From Homalodisca vitripennis (lineage: Eukaryota > Arthropoda > Insecta > Hemiptera > Cicadellidae), in contig NC_060211.1 of the NCBI RefSeq assembly GCF_021130785.1, forward strand, positions 126,615,001-126,679,000: DNA of 64,000 bases, read 5' to 3'. The notes under the pieces are model-generated. The model did no database searches, was not told the origin of the DNA, and saw only the letters and a program-made list of their open reading frames with translations. A program made the position numbers and the translations under genes. Position 1 is the stretch's first letter. Every line of letters begins with the position of its first letter. Of this stretch, positions 23,078-35,473 are shown piece by piece.

Positions 23078-24639
23078 TAATCTTCGCACATTACACTATA
23101 ATAAAACCGGGGTTTCTAAGAATTAGTTATCGCATTATAATTATGTATTTCAAGTATATTAGTAAGGCTCTAATTACATCCCTGTAATTAATACTAAGTT
23201 GTAAAGATTAATTTACATTTCCAAAATACTAAACCAAAATAGTTTATGTTATTTTATTGCTGAAAAAACATTAAGGTGCTTTTTAGTCCGACTATTTCAA
23301 TTTTTTGACATCCTCGGGTTTCAACTTCAGGTTTCATAGTAAAACCTAGAAGTAATAAAAAAAATGGCACCAAAATAAGTTCTTAAGGTTAAAGTCCCTC
23401 TGTTTTTGTTTTATTTTATTCAAGAACTTTCAACAAATTTGACAGCGAGTTTAAAACAACGCCGATGAATTGTAAAGCTTTAATTTTATTTGAAATCTCA
23501 ATTAATTAATTTTTAATTTTGTTTTCAAGACTAGCATATATATCAAATTTATATACATAATTCAACATAAAACGAAAAACATATATATCAGTTGTACTCT
23601 TTATGAGGTTAGAATATTTTTAGTAACAATAATGAAGTACCATAATTTGTATTATATTTCATGATGATGGGTCCGTAGATTCATAACGTCAAGATTTATT
23701 GTTGTTTACAATAAAGGAGAAGCGTTTTCATAATCTCCCGCTTCAAATCGTAAAGTTGTTATTTTAAGCGAATAAATACGAGGCTGTTTTCTAACGTAAA
23801 GTTTCAAATGGTCAAATACAGTCCTGTAAGTACTTATGTAATGTCACTCCTCTTCGGTCAGGAACATTGTGATATATACCACAAAAATCATATGTACAAG
23901 GCTTTTAAAATTACTGACCTGTCTCAGAGCTAAAGTTTTAAACTGTAAGTACGGTCCACATAAAACTGGTCATTGTTGCATTGCGCACATGATAGACACA
24001 ATCTGTCGAGAACTTCACTCCGGGAAGACTGCACCCTTAGTTCTTTCAGTGTTTAAATAAGTGCAGAAAATTACTAAGCATAAACGTTACTAAATTAAAA
24101 ACTAACATGATATTTTAGTTAAAACTAATTTTTTTAAATTGAGATCATATTAGTTCAGAGAAATTTTCCAACTTTGGTATTTTTATATTTGGTTTAAAAT
24201 TTAAGTCAGGACCGTTGCCAATAAATAAATCATAAACCAATTTCTTCGAGAATAATGTATTGTAAGTTATATAGTAATTATAATCGTTTCGGCATTGAAG
24301 AATCCTGATACCTTGCAATTAAATTCACGGGCGATTTTGACTGTCACCCTACATTAGTAATTTGCCTCGGCTTCGCTATCAATTTCCTGTTGAATGTTAG
24401 GGATGTCATAGGTATTTTTAATGGCATGAAACACTGAGATAAGTGATTGTTACAGGAAAATATTTCAATCTTATGGTCCATTTTAGAATAATTGGACATG
24501 AAACTTGTGATGTTAAAATCGATTTAGGAGTACGAAAATATGTATGATACATTCATAGCCATTTATTTGTTTTTCTTGGCACGAAGAACAAAATACTAAA
24601 ATATTACTTGAAGGTCTGTAAACACCATGTACGAGTATA
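23078..24639. other. No gene seen
   Basis: AT-rich sequence between Harbinger and the mariner-type element. No conserved frame, exon or RNA gene was recognised. Confidence 0.5.
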
Positions 24640-24910
24640 TACCGGGTGCCCTAAATGTCTGGAAACACTTATATATTGTGTTTATGAAAAGGCATAGATA
24701 AATGAAGGACGACACTCTAGGTTACTTCCTCACTGTAGTTACTTACAGTTTAGCCAGTTTTGGGGAGAGATGTTGTGAACATCTTTAATGTAAGCATAAA
24801 TCCAACTATGCCTCATTTTAAAGGGCTTTCTTAAGAGAACACATTGCCATAAACCCGACTGAAAAAAAGGATTATTCGTTTGGAAATTGCAGCCTCTCAA
24901 AGTCTGATTG
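24640..24910 (+). repeat. Left long TIR of mariner-type element
   Basis: Inverted counterpart of 26051-26341, with several 10-17 bp exact blocks separated by substitutions and small indels. Confidence 0.75.
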
Positions 24911-25070
24911 CTTTTGATGTAAATACAATCTGCTAAATAACAGTCCAGTTAGATACTTACACAAGTATGTTTTGTAAGTATCAAAACACAACATAACAAC
25001 TTATGTACATCTACATAAGTTATTTCATCTGTACATAAGTTATAATGTTGTTATGTACATTATGACATAA

Positions 25071-25103
25071 CAACTTACCGTACATCTAACGTACGGTAAG
25101 TTG
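25071..25103. repeat. Perfect 13-bp-arm hairpin
   Basis: CAACTTACCGTAC, loop ATCTAAC, then GTACGGTAAGTTG. Just upstream (24960-25070) are further overlapping ACTTATGTACA-type inverted repeats. Confidence 0.9.
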
Positions 25104-25496
25104 CATTATATGTCCGACTTTCTTAAATGATTTAATCTAGGAAACATTAGATTGAGTTTGTTCTTTTTGTGTATTAAATACCAATCAACATGGAAACATT
25201 GATATTATGAAAGTGAAAGGCTTTCCAACTGTCTGCTATGTGTGGATAGTTTTATCTTATCTTATCTCTCTTAGAGTTCTTCAGGGTCTGTAATCTGAGC
25301 TGTTCATTAGTTTGCACGTGTATTAACCTCTCGTAATAATCTTTAGTCAGTTATTCAATTCGGTTACAAGTCGCTTAGTGAGACAGAGCGAATAACAATC
25401 CCGAATGGGACAGAGCTCTTACATATGAGGAAGTAAATTACTATTCAATGACACCAACCCAATAGATCACCAAGTAACAGATCAATAATGCCTAAA

Positions 25497-25800
25497 TCGG
25501 TAAATCGTATTCGAGAAAGTGGTTAAGTTACAGATCAATCGAGATTCGGATGGTCGAAATTAGCAACCATCGAAGATACACTTCCAGTGTATTGTGGAAA
25601 ATCCTCACTACTTCACTAGAAAATCAGCGCAGTGTATAAAAATAAGTAAGAGTAGCGTCCGTAACTTACTGAATGAAAATAAATTTAATCCATTTAAGAT
25701 ACAGCTTAACCAAGAACTAAATGAGGATAATCCAGACAGAAGGCTCAAACACTGTGACATTGTAATGAACTGTTGTATTCTCAACGTAAACTTTTCAAAC
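25497..25800 (+). pseudogene. Mariner-type transposase, helix-turn-helix part only
   Basis: The frame reads RIRESG, then after breaks TRKSAQ, KISKSSVRNLLNENKFNPFK, IQLNQELNEDNPDRRLKHC and DIVMN. This matches the layout of insect Tc1/mariner-type transposases: a StR.la.lgiS..sVrriL..n helix-turn-helix, then PyKiql.qeL...D..RR..fC. The following residues do not continue into the SDE-containing catalytic domain, and a stop occurs at 25813-25815. An in-frame stop also lies just after RIRESG. It is a truncated relic and cannot encode an active transposase. Confidence 0.65.
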
Positions 25801-26050
25801 ATATTCGGTACTTAAAAAGACTTTATTTATAATGATAGTGTGCATTAGTTAAAACTCTGCGTTCCTTACTTTTTTAATAGTAAAATTAATTACTTTAATT
25901 AAGTTTAATCTGCTCATTTCCCCCTCTAATCTACTTTCCATTTCATAATAAAATTCCAATAGTAGGAGGATAACAGTAGGCTATTATCATGTGTAAACCG
26001 TCATGATTAAGACTAAGTCCCTTTTTGGCTTTCATTGCCCCATCATTAGT

Positions 26051-26341
26051 CAATCAAACTTTAAGAGGCTGCAATTTCCAAGCGCATAGTTCCTTTACAG
26101 TCGGATTTGTGGCTATGTGCTGTCTCTAAAACATACCTGTAAAATGAAGTTTAATAGGGTGTATGCTTACATTTAAGATTTTTACGACTTCCTTGACAGG
26201 ATATCCCTTCATAGCAAACATAACACCTAAACTGATAACAATGTACGGGTAAATAACTACACTTTGGAGGTAAACCTAGTTTCATTTGCCTACGTGTATT
26301 CATAAACAAAATATTTAAGTGTTTCCTAACTTTGGGTTATG
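26051..26341 (-). repeat. Right long TIR of mariner-type element
   Basis: Inverted counterpart of 24640-24910. Confidence 0.75.
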
Positions 26342-26461
26342 ATAGTTTTAGGGTCTGGTAACCATAATCGGAGATAATAAGATAGATCATCCGGAAATGT
26401 CATCATTGGTGGGTTTTCAATAAGCAGATTTATATGAAATACACCTAAAACTATTAATAAT

Positions 26462-26491
26462 ATGACAGGATATTATATAATATCCTGTCAT
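26462..26491. repeat. Perfect 30-bp palindrome
   Basis: ATGACAGGATATTAT is followed without spacer by its exact reverse complement. Confidence 0.97.
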
Positions 26492-28384
26492 TATAAATTA
26501 CTTAAATTTTAGTATATGGTATTCAGGTTGGCCATCCCGAACCATATTTGCGAATACTGACAGAAATTCCAATCTTGTGGCGTAACGGTGAGAAATATCG
26601 CAAATTGTCATATGACAATATTTATTTTAGATTTTCAAACTTTCATTAGATTTTAGGTAAACTCTTTTATTTTCCCAAAATGGCTTAAAACAAAAACTTA
26701 TAAAATCTAATTTTCCCTCAATTTAATTTTATTTGGATGGTTAAAGCCTAGACTGAAACCACCACTTTCACTTTAGCCACCTTTTGGCTATATTTAATTG
26801 AAATAAGGCCGTGACTTAGGGATCAAATCAATATAACCACCGTACTAAATGTTTAAATCTTTTTCTTAGCTAACAAAGCGCCCACAACAGTACTTTAGAC
26901 AATGGGTTTTACCTTGTGGCTTTACCCCCTTGTCTCTGGATGTGTTTATTATATATCCTGGTTAACAAATAAGCCATATATTTATGCCAAATTTGATTAA
27001 TACCAGTCCAATAGATACTAATTAGTCACACCTCACATCTTCACTGCTTGTTTTACGGCCCAAGCTGTACAAACTTTAACGTAATTTTAGTTACAATCAC
27101 ATTACACATACCTTGCGCGCAGAAACAGCTTGAGTATGGAGTTCGCAACCTCCAGTCACATTAGATTGAACAAGCCGTGATTTTTGGAACAACCTAAACA
27201 AACTTTACAAAATTTGATAAAATCCGACATAAAATACGGTCTATAGATTGTTTACAGAATGGGAAAAGTTGTATATGAAATAATTGGCATTGTAATGAAA
27301 AAGGTAGGAGTAATATCCACTCGCAGAGATTCTCTGAGTACCCGGCATTTTTGCGTAGAAGTATTAAAAAAATCAGATACTCAGATACAAATCATACTCT
27401 ACTATGTACATACATACTATGTAAGGAGATGAAGGAAACTGCGCCATAATGAAGTGCTAAACTATTTAAGTCCCGGTACGGTATTTAGTGAAGACTTATG
27501 GTATTATAACGTATTATTAAGATATCAAAGAACTGCATATAGGTTTAATTGATCAACTTTTGTTTTTATTGAGTAATATGATAAAATTAATGGTAAAACT
27601 GTTCGTATTTTTACAAGAAGCTGTATCACCACTATAATACAATACAATAGTAATAACTATTTATTATTATCTCGTCGATAAATATATTTAAGGATATACA
27701 ATGTAAATATCCTGTAAGTTATTAATATAACATTGAAACAGTGACGCCAATACAACAATATTTAAACATCATTACGGATGGCGAAGTTATTGAATCTATA
27801 ATTTTATTGTATATTAATTTACATTAAATTAAAGGTGACTTAAAACTTCTTATATTAATATTTGATCACATGTTTGGTTACATTCAAAAGAGTTAATAGA
27901 TTTTGAAATTAAAGTAGTTTTGTCTGTATTCAAAAGTTTGCTAGGTATTTATTACTAGTTTCATTTTATTTCATTGGTATTTTGAATATTGACAGTATTT
28001 GTACAAGCTTTCATGTAATTCAATTACCAAACATTCTTTGATTTAATCTACGTAAATATTTGTAGTTTAGATCTTTCCCTAAGCGTGGCCACAACTGTTG
28101 AATGAAACGCCTGCAATTTTCGTGAGGCAAGATCCACAAACAGACTGTGCTTGGCGTTGTGAAACTTGACGTTTCAACTCATCTAAACTAAAACTAGTGG
28201 TTATTATTATCTGGCTATTTTCAAAGACTTTCGCCCATTACAACTGGATAGAGCTGGAGCCTGGAACAGACTTTACTGAACGTCGTCAAACTTTACGTTT
28301 TGATACGGGTCTTTATTAAATATATAATATTAGACACATTTTAAGTTTGAATATTTACATAGTAAATCTCACTCTTTTTACAAC

Positions 28385-28385
<1 letters not shown>
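26492..28385. other. No gene seen
   Basis: AT-rich sequence. Two loosely similar stretches at about 28134 and 28262 (AACAGACT...AAACTT.ACGTTT) are weak direct repeats. No coding or RNA signal was recognised. Confidence 0.4.

Positions 28386-28421
<36 letters not shown>
28386..28421. repeat. (TA)n microsatellite
   Basis: About 17-18 uninterrupted TA units. Confidence 0.97.
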
Positions 28422-28424
<3 letters not shown>

Positions 28425-28979
28425 CTGAACGTTTTGAAACTATACGATTTGAAATTATAAATCTACCCAACTGAAATAAAATATAAACTTTACCTTTTGA
28501 ACCTAGATCTTTTGATTCGTCTCCTGTTAGTATACACCGAGGGTTAAAATGTTTAATTTATAACCTCATAAATCCTTGCATACTGTTTCGTACATTTGAA
28601 CTTTACTCAAATATTTGTGCAAACTTGATATCTCAATTTAAACGTTATTAAATACCGCGAAAGTGGTTTGTAAGTGATTTAATGATTTCCAATGATTAAC
28701 CATTTACACTATGTTATCACAATTTTCACTGTGAAATGTAGTGTATAGTAAAAACAGATTATAAAAACATTATTTTATTGAAGTGAAAACTTCTTTAGGC
28801 GCGTTGAGCGTTTTGGTAGAGAGTAAAAATCCTCGGTTCGCGTCACCGACATGCTAAAGTGGTTTCCATGGAAACGTTAATAATCTTTGGAAAATTTGTT
28901 TATTCTATTTTAGTCACTTTGTGCTATTTATGATATATTAAACGCCTAATACTAAATCTACGCAATGTAATATGCTAAT

Positions 28980-29365
28980 GATAATAGTATATCTATAGCT
29001 ATGGAGAGCCAGACTAGCGCACGCGCAGTAGCCTGTGTACACGTATACACTAATACATCGACTATTTCTGACTGTATTATGTGCGCGTTGGACGCTTTTT
29101 GGATAAATATAATTTTGTGAGTCACGTCAACAATACGTTATAGTAGCAGTACATCTGTAATTGTAAATGTGACGCGTTGTACATTAAGTATTAGAGTGTA
29201 GAATACATAAGTAAAGTTAAATTGACCACGTGGGAAGTTCAACTTGTGTGTACTGGATTTTGTTTATTTAAGTGAATTTTTAATTTGACTATTATTGTAA
29301 TTATTTAATTGAAGGATTACTGTTTATTTATTGAATTTAAATTCATTGACTTCAGTATAAAAGTG
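28980..29365 (+). promoter_or_regulatory. Possible promoter/non-coding exon
   Basis: A CpG-containing patch carries GCGCACGCGCAG near 29018, close to the NRF-1/ewg consensus, plus CACGTG (29228) and CACGTC (29124) motifs. GTGAGT follows AAAA near 29361 and could be a 5' splice site. No coding sequence is seen. This is a weak call based on motif content only. Confidence 0.2.
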
Positions 29366-29634
29366 AGTATGAAACATATTAATATTTTTATACAGATAAA
29401 TGAATAATGAAAACAACGAATATATTTTTAAACATTGATATTAAGCGGAGACTTTAATATTAACTTCGCAGATGACAAAAATTTATCATTAATTGCATCC
29501 ATTTAATTTCCGAACACAGACTTTTCTATTTTCTTCACTTTTCTAAATCTCAAAAAAGTGCTGCATTTTTGATTCACGACGAACAAAATAGACACATGAA
29601 GAATGAGGAACACATCAGTATTCGCTGTCAAACA

Positions 29635-29990
29635 TGCAGGGTGTAAATTAAGTCCTGACACGCCTGGATATCTTCCAAACGGATTGAGATATCGGTGTAC
29701 AATCTTCACCATACTTATTAAAATACTTTTTTGGACTTTTTGAAGGATAAAAATATTTTCCCCTTTTTTCAAAGGGGGGTTGAGGGGCCACTTAACATTT
29801 TCAAATTACAATCCCTATCTTGTGACATGTTATTTGAAAGGTAAATTTAAAATAAACACTATGAAATTAACAAAACATCTCTACGACAATCCTAGCAAAC
29901 ATTTTTGGACAAACAATCCCTTATATCTAAGGGTGTATAACAGACCCCAAGACATCCACATATTGATATTTTAAGTGAAAAACCCCCATA
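29635..29990 (+). mobile_element. Possible solo end of a mariner-type element
   Basis: GCAGGGTGTAAATTAAGTCC followed by TGACACGCCTGG resembles the GGGTGT...AAGTC.GACAC ends of insect Tc1/mariner-type elements. A following block (CTTCCAAACGGATTGAGATA, then a CCCC-T6-CAAAGGGG inverted motif at about 29759) has a repetitive-DNA look. No partner end or transposase was found. This is pattern recognition only. Confidence 0.25.
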
Positions 29991-30713
29991 AAGCGAAGGA
30001 TTAAGCATGTCCAAAGTAATTCAAATAGAACTGGACTATCCAACAACTAGTTGAAGGTAAGTGCAACAAACCTTTAAACTTATTTACAGTTCGAGACCAC
30101 CTTAGTTGTCATGGTTGTCACAAAAACTGAATATATAAGGTCAGAGTAATGTAAAAGGTCATAGACGTGTGGCTAAGACAATGGCCAATTTTCTGTCTAG
30201 CGGATATCCTTACCTGTACCGGAAGTGATGCTAATTAACTCGGCAACATAAAAAGTAGGAAGTGGGATCCTTAGTGATTATGTTATCGCGGATTATTTTA
30301 ATAATCTATCATAATTGGTTTATTAAAATGTCGCTATTTTTAGACTGGATTGTATGTGCTAATTGAATAGTTACGTTTGTATCTTCATGAAATTGCGAAG
30401 TTTCATTCGAAACAACATTGCTTGAAAATGTCAGGCTCCTTTCTCATTCTCTTATTTACTTATCACAAATTTGATTTTGATAAAGTAACATAAAAAAGGT
30501 GAAAACCTTCCCTCGTGTTGTACCTGCTTCAAAACGGCAACGAATGAGACAGCCTTTAAGGATGTAAATGGGGTCAATTTATTTTCCCTAAAAAAATTAC
30601 AATATTAATAATCTTATAAAAGGATTGCTTAAAAAAAGGAAAAATTTTAAAATTACAGAAAAATACTTAAAATCAACATAATTAGACAAACCGTTGTCCT
30701 TGGGAAGTGAGCG

Positions 30714-30942
30714 GGAATGTAGCTAGGAAAAAATTGGGGGGGGGTCCAGACAACTGATATTTTTCTGTAGTGGACAGAGAATAAGGCCCCATTTTGTTCC
30801 TTAACAGTTCTTGACCCGTTTCTTTGTTGAGAACGATCTTTCAGCAGTACATGTCAGTAATGCTTAATTATTTAAATAATAATCATCGTTTACTAACAAT
30901 TTGGGGGAGGATCCGTTAAACCCCCTTCGCTGGCTACGTCCT
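30714..30942. mobile_element. Small insertion flanked by 11-bp direct repeats
   Basis: GGAAGTGAGCG occurs at 30703-30713 and again at 30943-30953, flanking about 229 bp. The inner ends are loosely inverted: GTAGCTAGG...GGGGGGGGG on the left, and the right end read in reverse as GTAGCCAGC...GGGGG. This suggests a small non-autonomous transposon with a long target duplication. The interior has no open frame. Confidence 0.45.
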
Positions 30943-30953
30943 GGAAGTGAGCG

Positions 30954-32269
30954 TACATGATTTTTCCAGGTCCGAGTTGATATTGCTAGATGTAATTGCG
31001 TGAATATTCAAAATTTGTAGCATTAAAAATATAATAGAAGTAACAATTGTGTGACTTTAATTAAGTGTTAAATATTATCACTTAAATTTAAATTTACAGT
31101 TGGTTATAACCTATCGGACCGCACCAGAATGAAATGGGTCTGCTGTAGTGATAAAGAGATATGGAGGGTTGTCTCCATGAGTCTTTTACTAAGGACTTCT
31201 ACGCGTGACGGAGCGTCCTCTTTCCGCCTTTCACATTACCCCACCCCGTTTAATCGTCACAGTATAAAAACGAGTTATTATATGTTTCTTGGGTTTCAAT
31301 TCTTGACATGCTTCAACGTTTGTTTAAGTCATTATAGATGTGACAGCAGCTCTCAAACAAAGTGAATCGAGGAGTGAATCGCTCAGGCTCGAAATTTTAC
31401 TCCAAACAGAATAAATCTCTGTAAAAAATATATCCGGAGTCGCGGCGTAAGTAAAGGGAAATAAATGTCAAAAGTAGAAATTAAAACATTATATCTTGTG
31501 GTTTTGCTGTCGACGTGTTTGACATAGAATTTGTTTTAACCCTATTAGAGTTATAAGAGATAATTGATTCTACGTGTATAATCCGAGAACTTAAACGCAA
31601 GTTTTATGATTGATTATGGTTTACAGCTTTTGCATCTAATTGTTTTCACATGTTTGGTGAAAATTATATAAAATTGAATTTGAACAAATAATTTAGTTAA
31701 TATTATTTCGACTGATGAAATTTTATGAGGCACAAAACTTTAATATTGTAGAATCCAAAATTCCTGAATATGCATAAGCAGCAAAAGGACTGCAATCTCT
31801 TCAGGCAAAAAAAATGTTGACGAAAAAGTTTATTTTATGCATAAAGGAAAAATTCAATCAGGACTGCTTGGTTGAGATGTGTGATTTCTTGACGAATATT
31901 TTATCATCAAGTTTCATTTTTTTATCGCGAAGAGGTGATTTGATATTTTTGGAATATTACAACTTGGTTTCAATACTAACAACTGAAGAAGAGATCAAAT
32001 TTCATCGCTCGAAACGTCGTGTTGATTGTGACACTTTACATGGAAATTTCCCTGTTGTCCTTTCAAACTATCCATCGTCATTAATGAGCTACAAATAACT
32101 GGAAAGTGCCTATTTACAATACTGTATTGATCAGCTCAGGCAAACCCATTTTGGTTAATGCTAATGACTGAAACCTATAACTTCTCACCTTACCGTAATA
32201 GGTTGCCAACCTTTCCATAACGTTTGATGTTCTTGGATTTTATGAAACATTACGAAAGACTGCTCGTAA
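30954..32269. other. No gene seen
   Basis: AT-rich sequence. A 94-codon frame at 31814-32098 has no recognisable domain and no supporting splice sites, and I do not treat it as a gene. Confidence 0.4.
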
Positions 32270-32289
32270 GGTGCCCATGATTCAATTTA

Positions 32290-32560
32290 ACGATGCCTAT
32301 ATGTTTGACGTTTACGATGGACTCGGTTCGACGATGGACTCGACTAGCGGCCTTCACTTTGGGCGGAAGTTTGGCACGAGGTCTTGAGAAATTGATAAAC
32401 AATGGGCCTAATTCCTCCCGGCCTCCAGACGTAATTACCATGGATGACGTCACGGGTAGATTAGGCTCCAAGGTGGACTGATTCAAGGCGACACATTGTC
32501 CAAGTCCAAGGCGAGAGAACCTCTCTCCGGTCCGCCCTACTCGCGCACGCATCTCTTACA
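32290..32560. promoter_or_regulatory. GC-rich patch with CRE motif
   Basis: A local GC/CpG-rich block in AT-rich DNA contains GGATGACGTCACGG near 32442-32455, with the full palindromic CRE (TGACGTCA). It also has a near duplication of CGATGGACTCG at 32317 and 32332. It could be an enhancer, a promoter or a transposon remnant. No coding product is recognised. It abuts the tandem repeats that begin at 32600. Confidence 0.25.
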
Positions 32561-32599
32561 TTACTCTTTGCCAACATCTGCCAAGGGAAGGTCGATTTT

Positions 32600-33130
32600 T
32601 ATGTTTAATATCTCATCTGTCTAACAATTTTTTCTTTAATGATGTTTTACAACTGGAAAGTTTGCCACTTTAATGGGGTTTGTGGCAGATTGTTGAATGT
32701 AATTAATGCTTAATACCTCATCTGTCGACAACGTTTTTAAAATTGGTGTTTTGGCATTGGAAATGTTGCCACTTTTATGGGGTTTTGAGCGATTTTTGAA
32801 TGTTAGTGATGCTTAATGTCCCATCTATCCAAAAGTTTTGTAATAGATATTTTATCACTGGAGAGTTTGTCTCTAATGGGGGTTTGTCAGATTTTTGAAA
32901 GTTATCGATGCTTAATGTCCCAACAACCTGTCCAACAATTTTTTTAAATTGATGTATGGCAGTTTGCCTCTTTAATGGGGTTTTATCAGATTTTTAAATG
33001 TAATGAATACTTAATATCCCACCAGTTGTCCTATAATTTTTTTGGTTGATGTTTTATCACTGGAAAGTTTGCTTCTTTAATGTGGTTTTGGAAAATCGTT
33101 GAAAAAAATACTCAATGTCTACGGTTTGGC
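32600..33130. repeat. Diverged tandem array, about 100 bp units
   Basis: Five units and a partial one begin with TTAATRYCYCA-like sequence at about 32605, 32710, 32813, 32912 and 33011, then near 33111. Spacings are 105, 103, 99, 99 and about 100 bp. Each contains a GTTTTAYCACTGGAAAGTTT-like segment and then TTTAATGGGGTTTT. Units differ from each other substantially, so the array is old. Confidence 0.88.
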
Positions 33131-35409
33131 CAGTTTGCTTATTACTTATCTTGTATAAAATGTTCTAGTCAGAGGCTCAGCAGGTTTTCATAATTTACCA
33201 AACTGGGAAAGTGGGAAATACTTCAAGAATACAAGGCACTCTTATTATTAAATTAGTCTGCAACATAGAACGCGTTTGAACCTACACCTTTCAAATAAAT
33301 ACAGTGTATATAATATAATGGCTTGCATAGAGATCGGTTTAGCAAACGTGAATTATATACCAGAAAAGTATATTGATATGTACACGAAATATATTTTATA
33401 TGTCGGGCATAGAATTAGGGTGCGGTTTGAAGCTAAATTGAAGATTGTTTCTCCAAGCTCAAACTTTGGAATTTTTTGGTAAAATTTACGTTTTCTTAAT
33501 AAGTACTCTACTAAAATTCAACACAAATAAAAACTATTCATACGTATTACAATATAAATTTATCTACAAAATATTTAATAACATTATTTGCACTGTCAAT
33601 TGTTATATTCAATATGTAAAATTTTGAGAAATATTTGGCACTGTTTTCGTCAAATTAAAAATGATTACAACACAAATAAAAAAAATCATAATTTTGGATA
33701 TAGATGATCATTTCATATTTACAGTACTTATATTTAAGTTTTGTTTTAAATACCAACTAAAAATTGTTTAAAAAATCAATTATTTCTACTACTTATTAAT
33801 ATTAAATTGAATTGAATTCTTTGCTTCGCTTGACGGAGTACAGTATTCTTGTTGCTAATTATTCGTTTTCTGTGCTTAATGATTGCGTGCATGTTCAAAA
33901 AATAAATATTGACTATTTAACCCTATAACTTATTTAATTAAAATATGTAATATTGAGAGATAATTTCTTCCTTAAAAAGTGGTAAAACATTATTATTTTA
34001 TTGCTGTCATCTTATTTTAACGTTCTATCTATGCTAATGGCCTTTCAATCGATTAAATTGATTGTTTTTTTGTTTTTTTTTTTTTTTTTTTTTTTTTTTT
34101 TGAAGGAAAACCCATTTGTAAATTATTTTTAATTGACATCTCCGTGAATCAAACCCGTGATATTTCTGATAGAAAGTCCCAAGCCCCAAGCTTCATGAAT
34201 GTCAAATTATACGATGAAATTATAGCAATAACATCGTAAAGCTGCGAATGTCGTATCAGTGACATAGCTTGGCGAGAGCTGTGATGGAAAGCTTGATACA
34301 ACACTATTTGTATTGCACACAACAATAAAATATATTTTATATTTATCGTTTAATATTCACACTTTTTTGTGAAACTAATTGTTTTAGTGCGTTAAAATTG
34401 TCTATATCGAAGGTATAAATAAGAGTTCTACAAAATATATCCTCAACATATATCAACCATAATATTAGCTATAATCTTATTACTTTACATGGCCATTAAT
34501 CACTTAGGAAGCAACAAACTTAGTATTATGTCAACCTCTGAGGATACATTGTCAAAATTGAATGTTGATACTATATACCCACGCGATAATATACATGAGT
34601 TAAGGTCTTTACTACCGCATCAAAAACTACAAATACCCGACTTGAAAAATGAACCATAAACCAACCGGCTGACCTACATTAACGTGAGTTACAATAAGAT
34701 GTAGCTTATTTATATCAGTCTGTATGTGTATGGAAAAGTGACGTTTCCTATAATGTACGGTTAATACTTTTAAAAATTCACAATACTCTATTCTCACAAC
34801 CCTTTCCTTATATATTTTATAAAAATAGGAATATTTTTAGTTAAAACGGCTTCATATAATAATATATAAGTTACCGAAATGTAGTGTTGCTTTTATACCA
34901 CTATATAGATACTTGGAATCTCAACGTTAATAAATATTAATACTAATTATGGCTCTCATGATATACCGAACAGAAGTTTGTTCATGTAATATATAAAGCC
35001 TGCATTTCTTAAATTACTTAAATGCTTGTTTTCTTTTCGACAGTTCAGCTTTTATATTCTACGATGCATGGAAACAATTTTAAAAAGGTTTCTATCGGAG
35101 CAGGAAAATATGTTTCATGGAACATATTTAATATCCATCTTAAAGTTCTTCTTTTTCTTAAAGTTTAATTTGAAGTGAGCCATTGGCTTAATTCATGGGG
35201 TTAAGCTCCAAAATTCCTGAGGGTTAAAGTCAGATAGACATAGGATACTAATGTTTTCTGGGTAAAATACAAATGCATTTATTGTCACGCTTCTAGTTAA
35301 TTTGTCTGAAAAATAATATTTTCCCTGAAAATTTCTTATTTCATACCAAACCGTACTAACCACTCACGTTATTTAACCATAGGCTCACTTTTTAGTCATA
35401 TATATATAT
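33131..35409. other. No gene seen; poly-T tract
   Basis: Very AT-rich. A poly-T run of more than 30 bases lies at about 34066-34101, possibly the reverse-strand tail of a retroposed sequence, but no body could be identified. Confidence 0.45.
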
Positions 35410-35414
35410 TATTG

Positions 35415-35468
<54 letters not shown>

Positions 35469-35473
35469 CAATA
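35410..35473. repeat. (TA)n tract with inverted flanks
   Basis: TATTGGAATATATAT on the left and ATATATTCCAATA on the right flank an uninterrupted (TA)n, making the whole tract one long hairpin. Confidence 0.95.

Larger units (their letters stand above)
24640..26341. mobile_element. Deleted Tc1/mariner-type element with long TIRs
   Basis: The left arm (about 24640-24910) and right arm (about 26051-26341) are inverted repeats of roughly 270-290 bp at moderate identity. Shared blocks include GGAAACACTTA, TGTAGTTA, TTAATGTAAGCATA and GGAAATTGCAGCCTC. The outermost sequence ACCGGGTGCCCTAAATGTC has the GGGTG..C.AAATGTC look of mariner-type insect elements. The interior retains only the N-terminal, DNA-binding half of a transposase (25497-25800); no DDE/D catalytic part follows. 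It is an old internally deleted derivative. A TA target site is plausible at both ends but the exact ends are uncertain. Confidence 0.75.

Noticed and set aside
31814..32098. 94-codon + strand open frame
   Set aside because: AT-rich, no domain, no splice sites and no conserved motif; length is compatible with chance.
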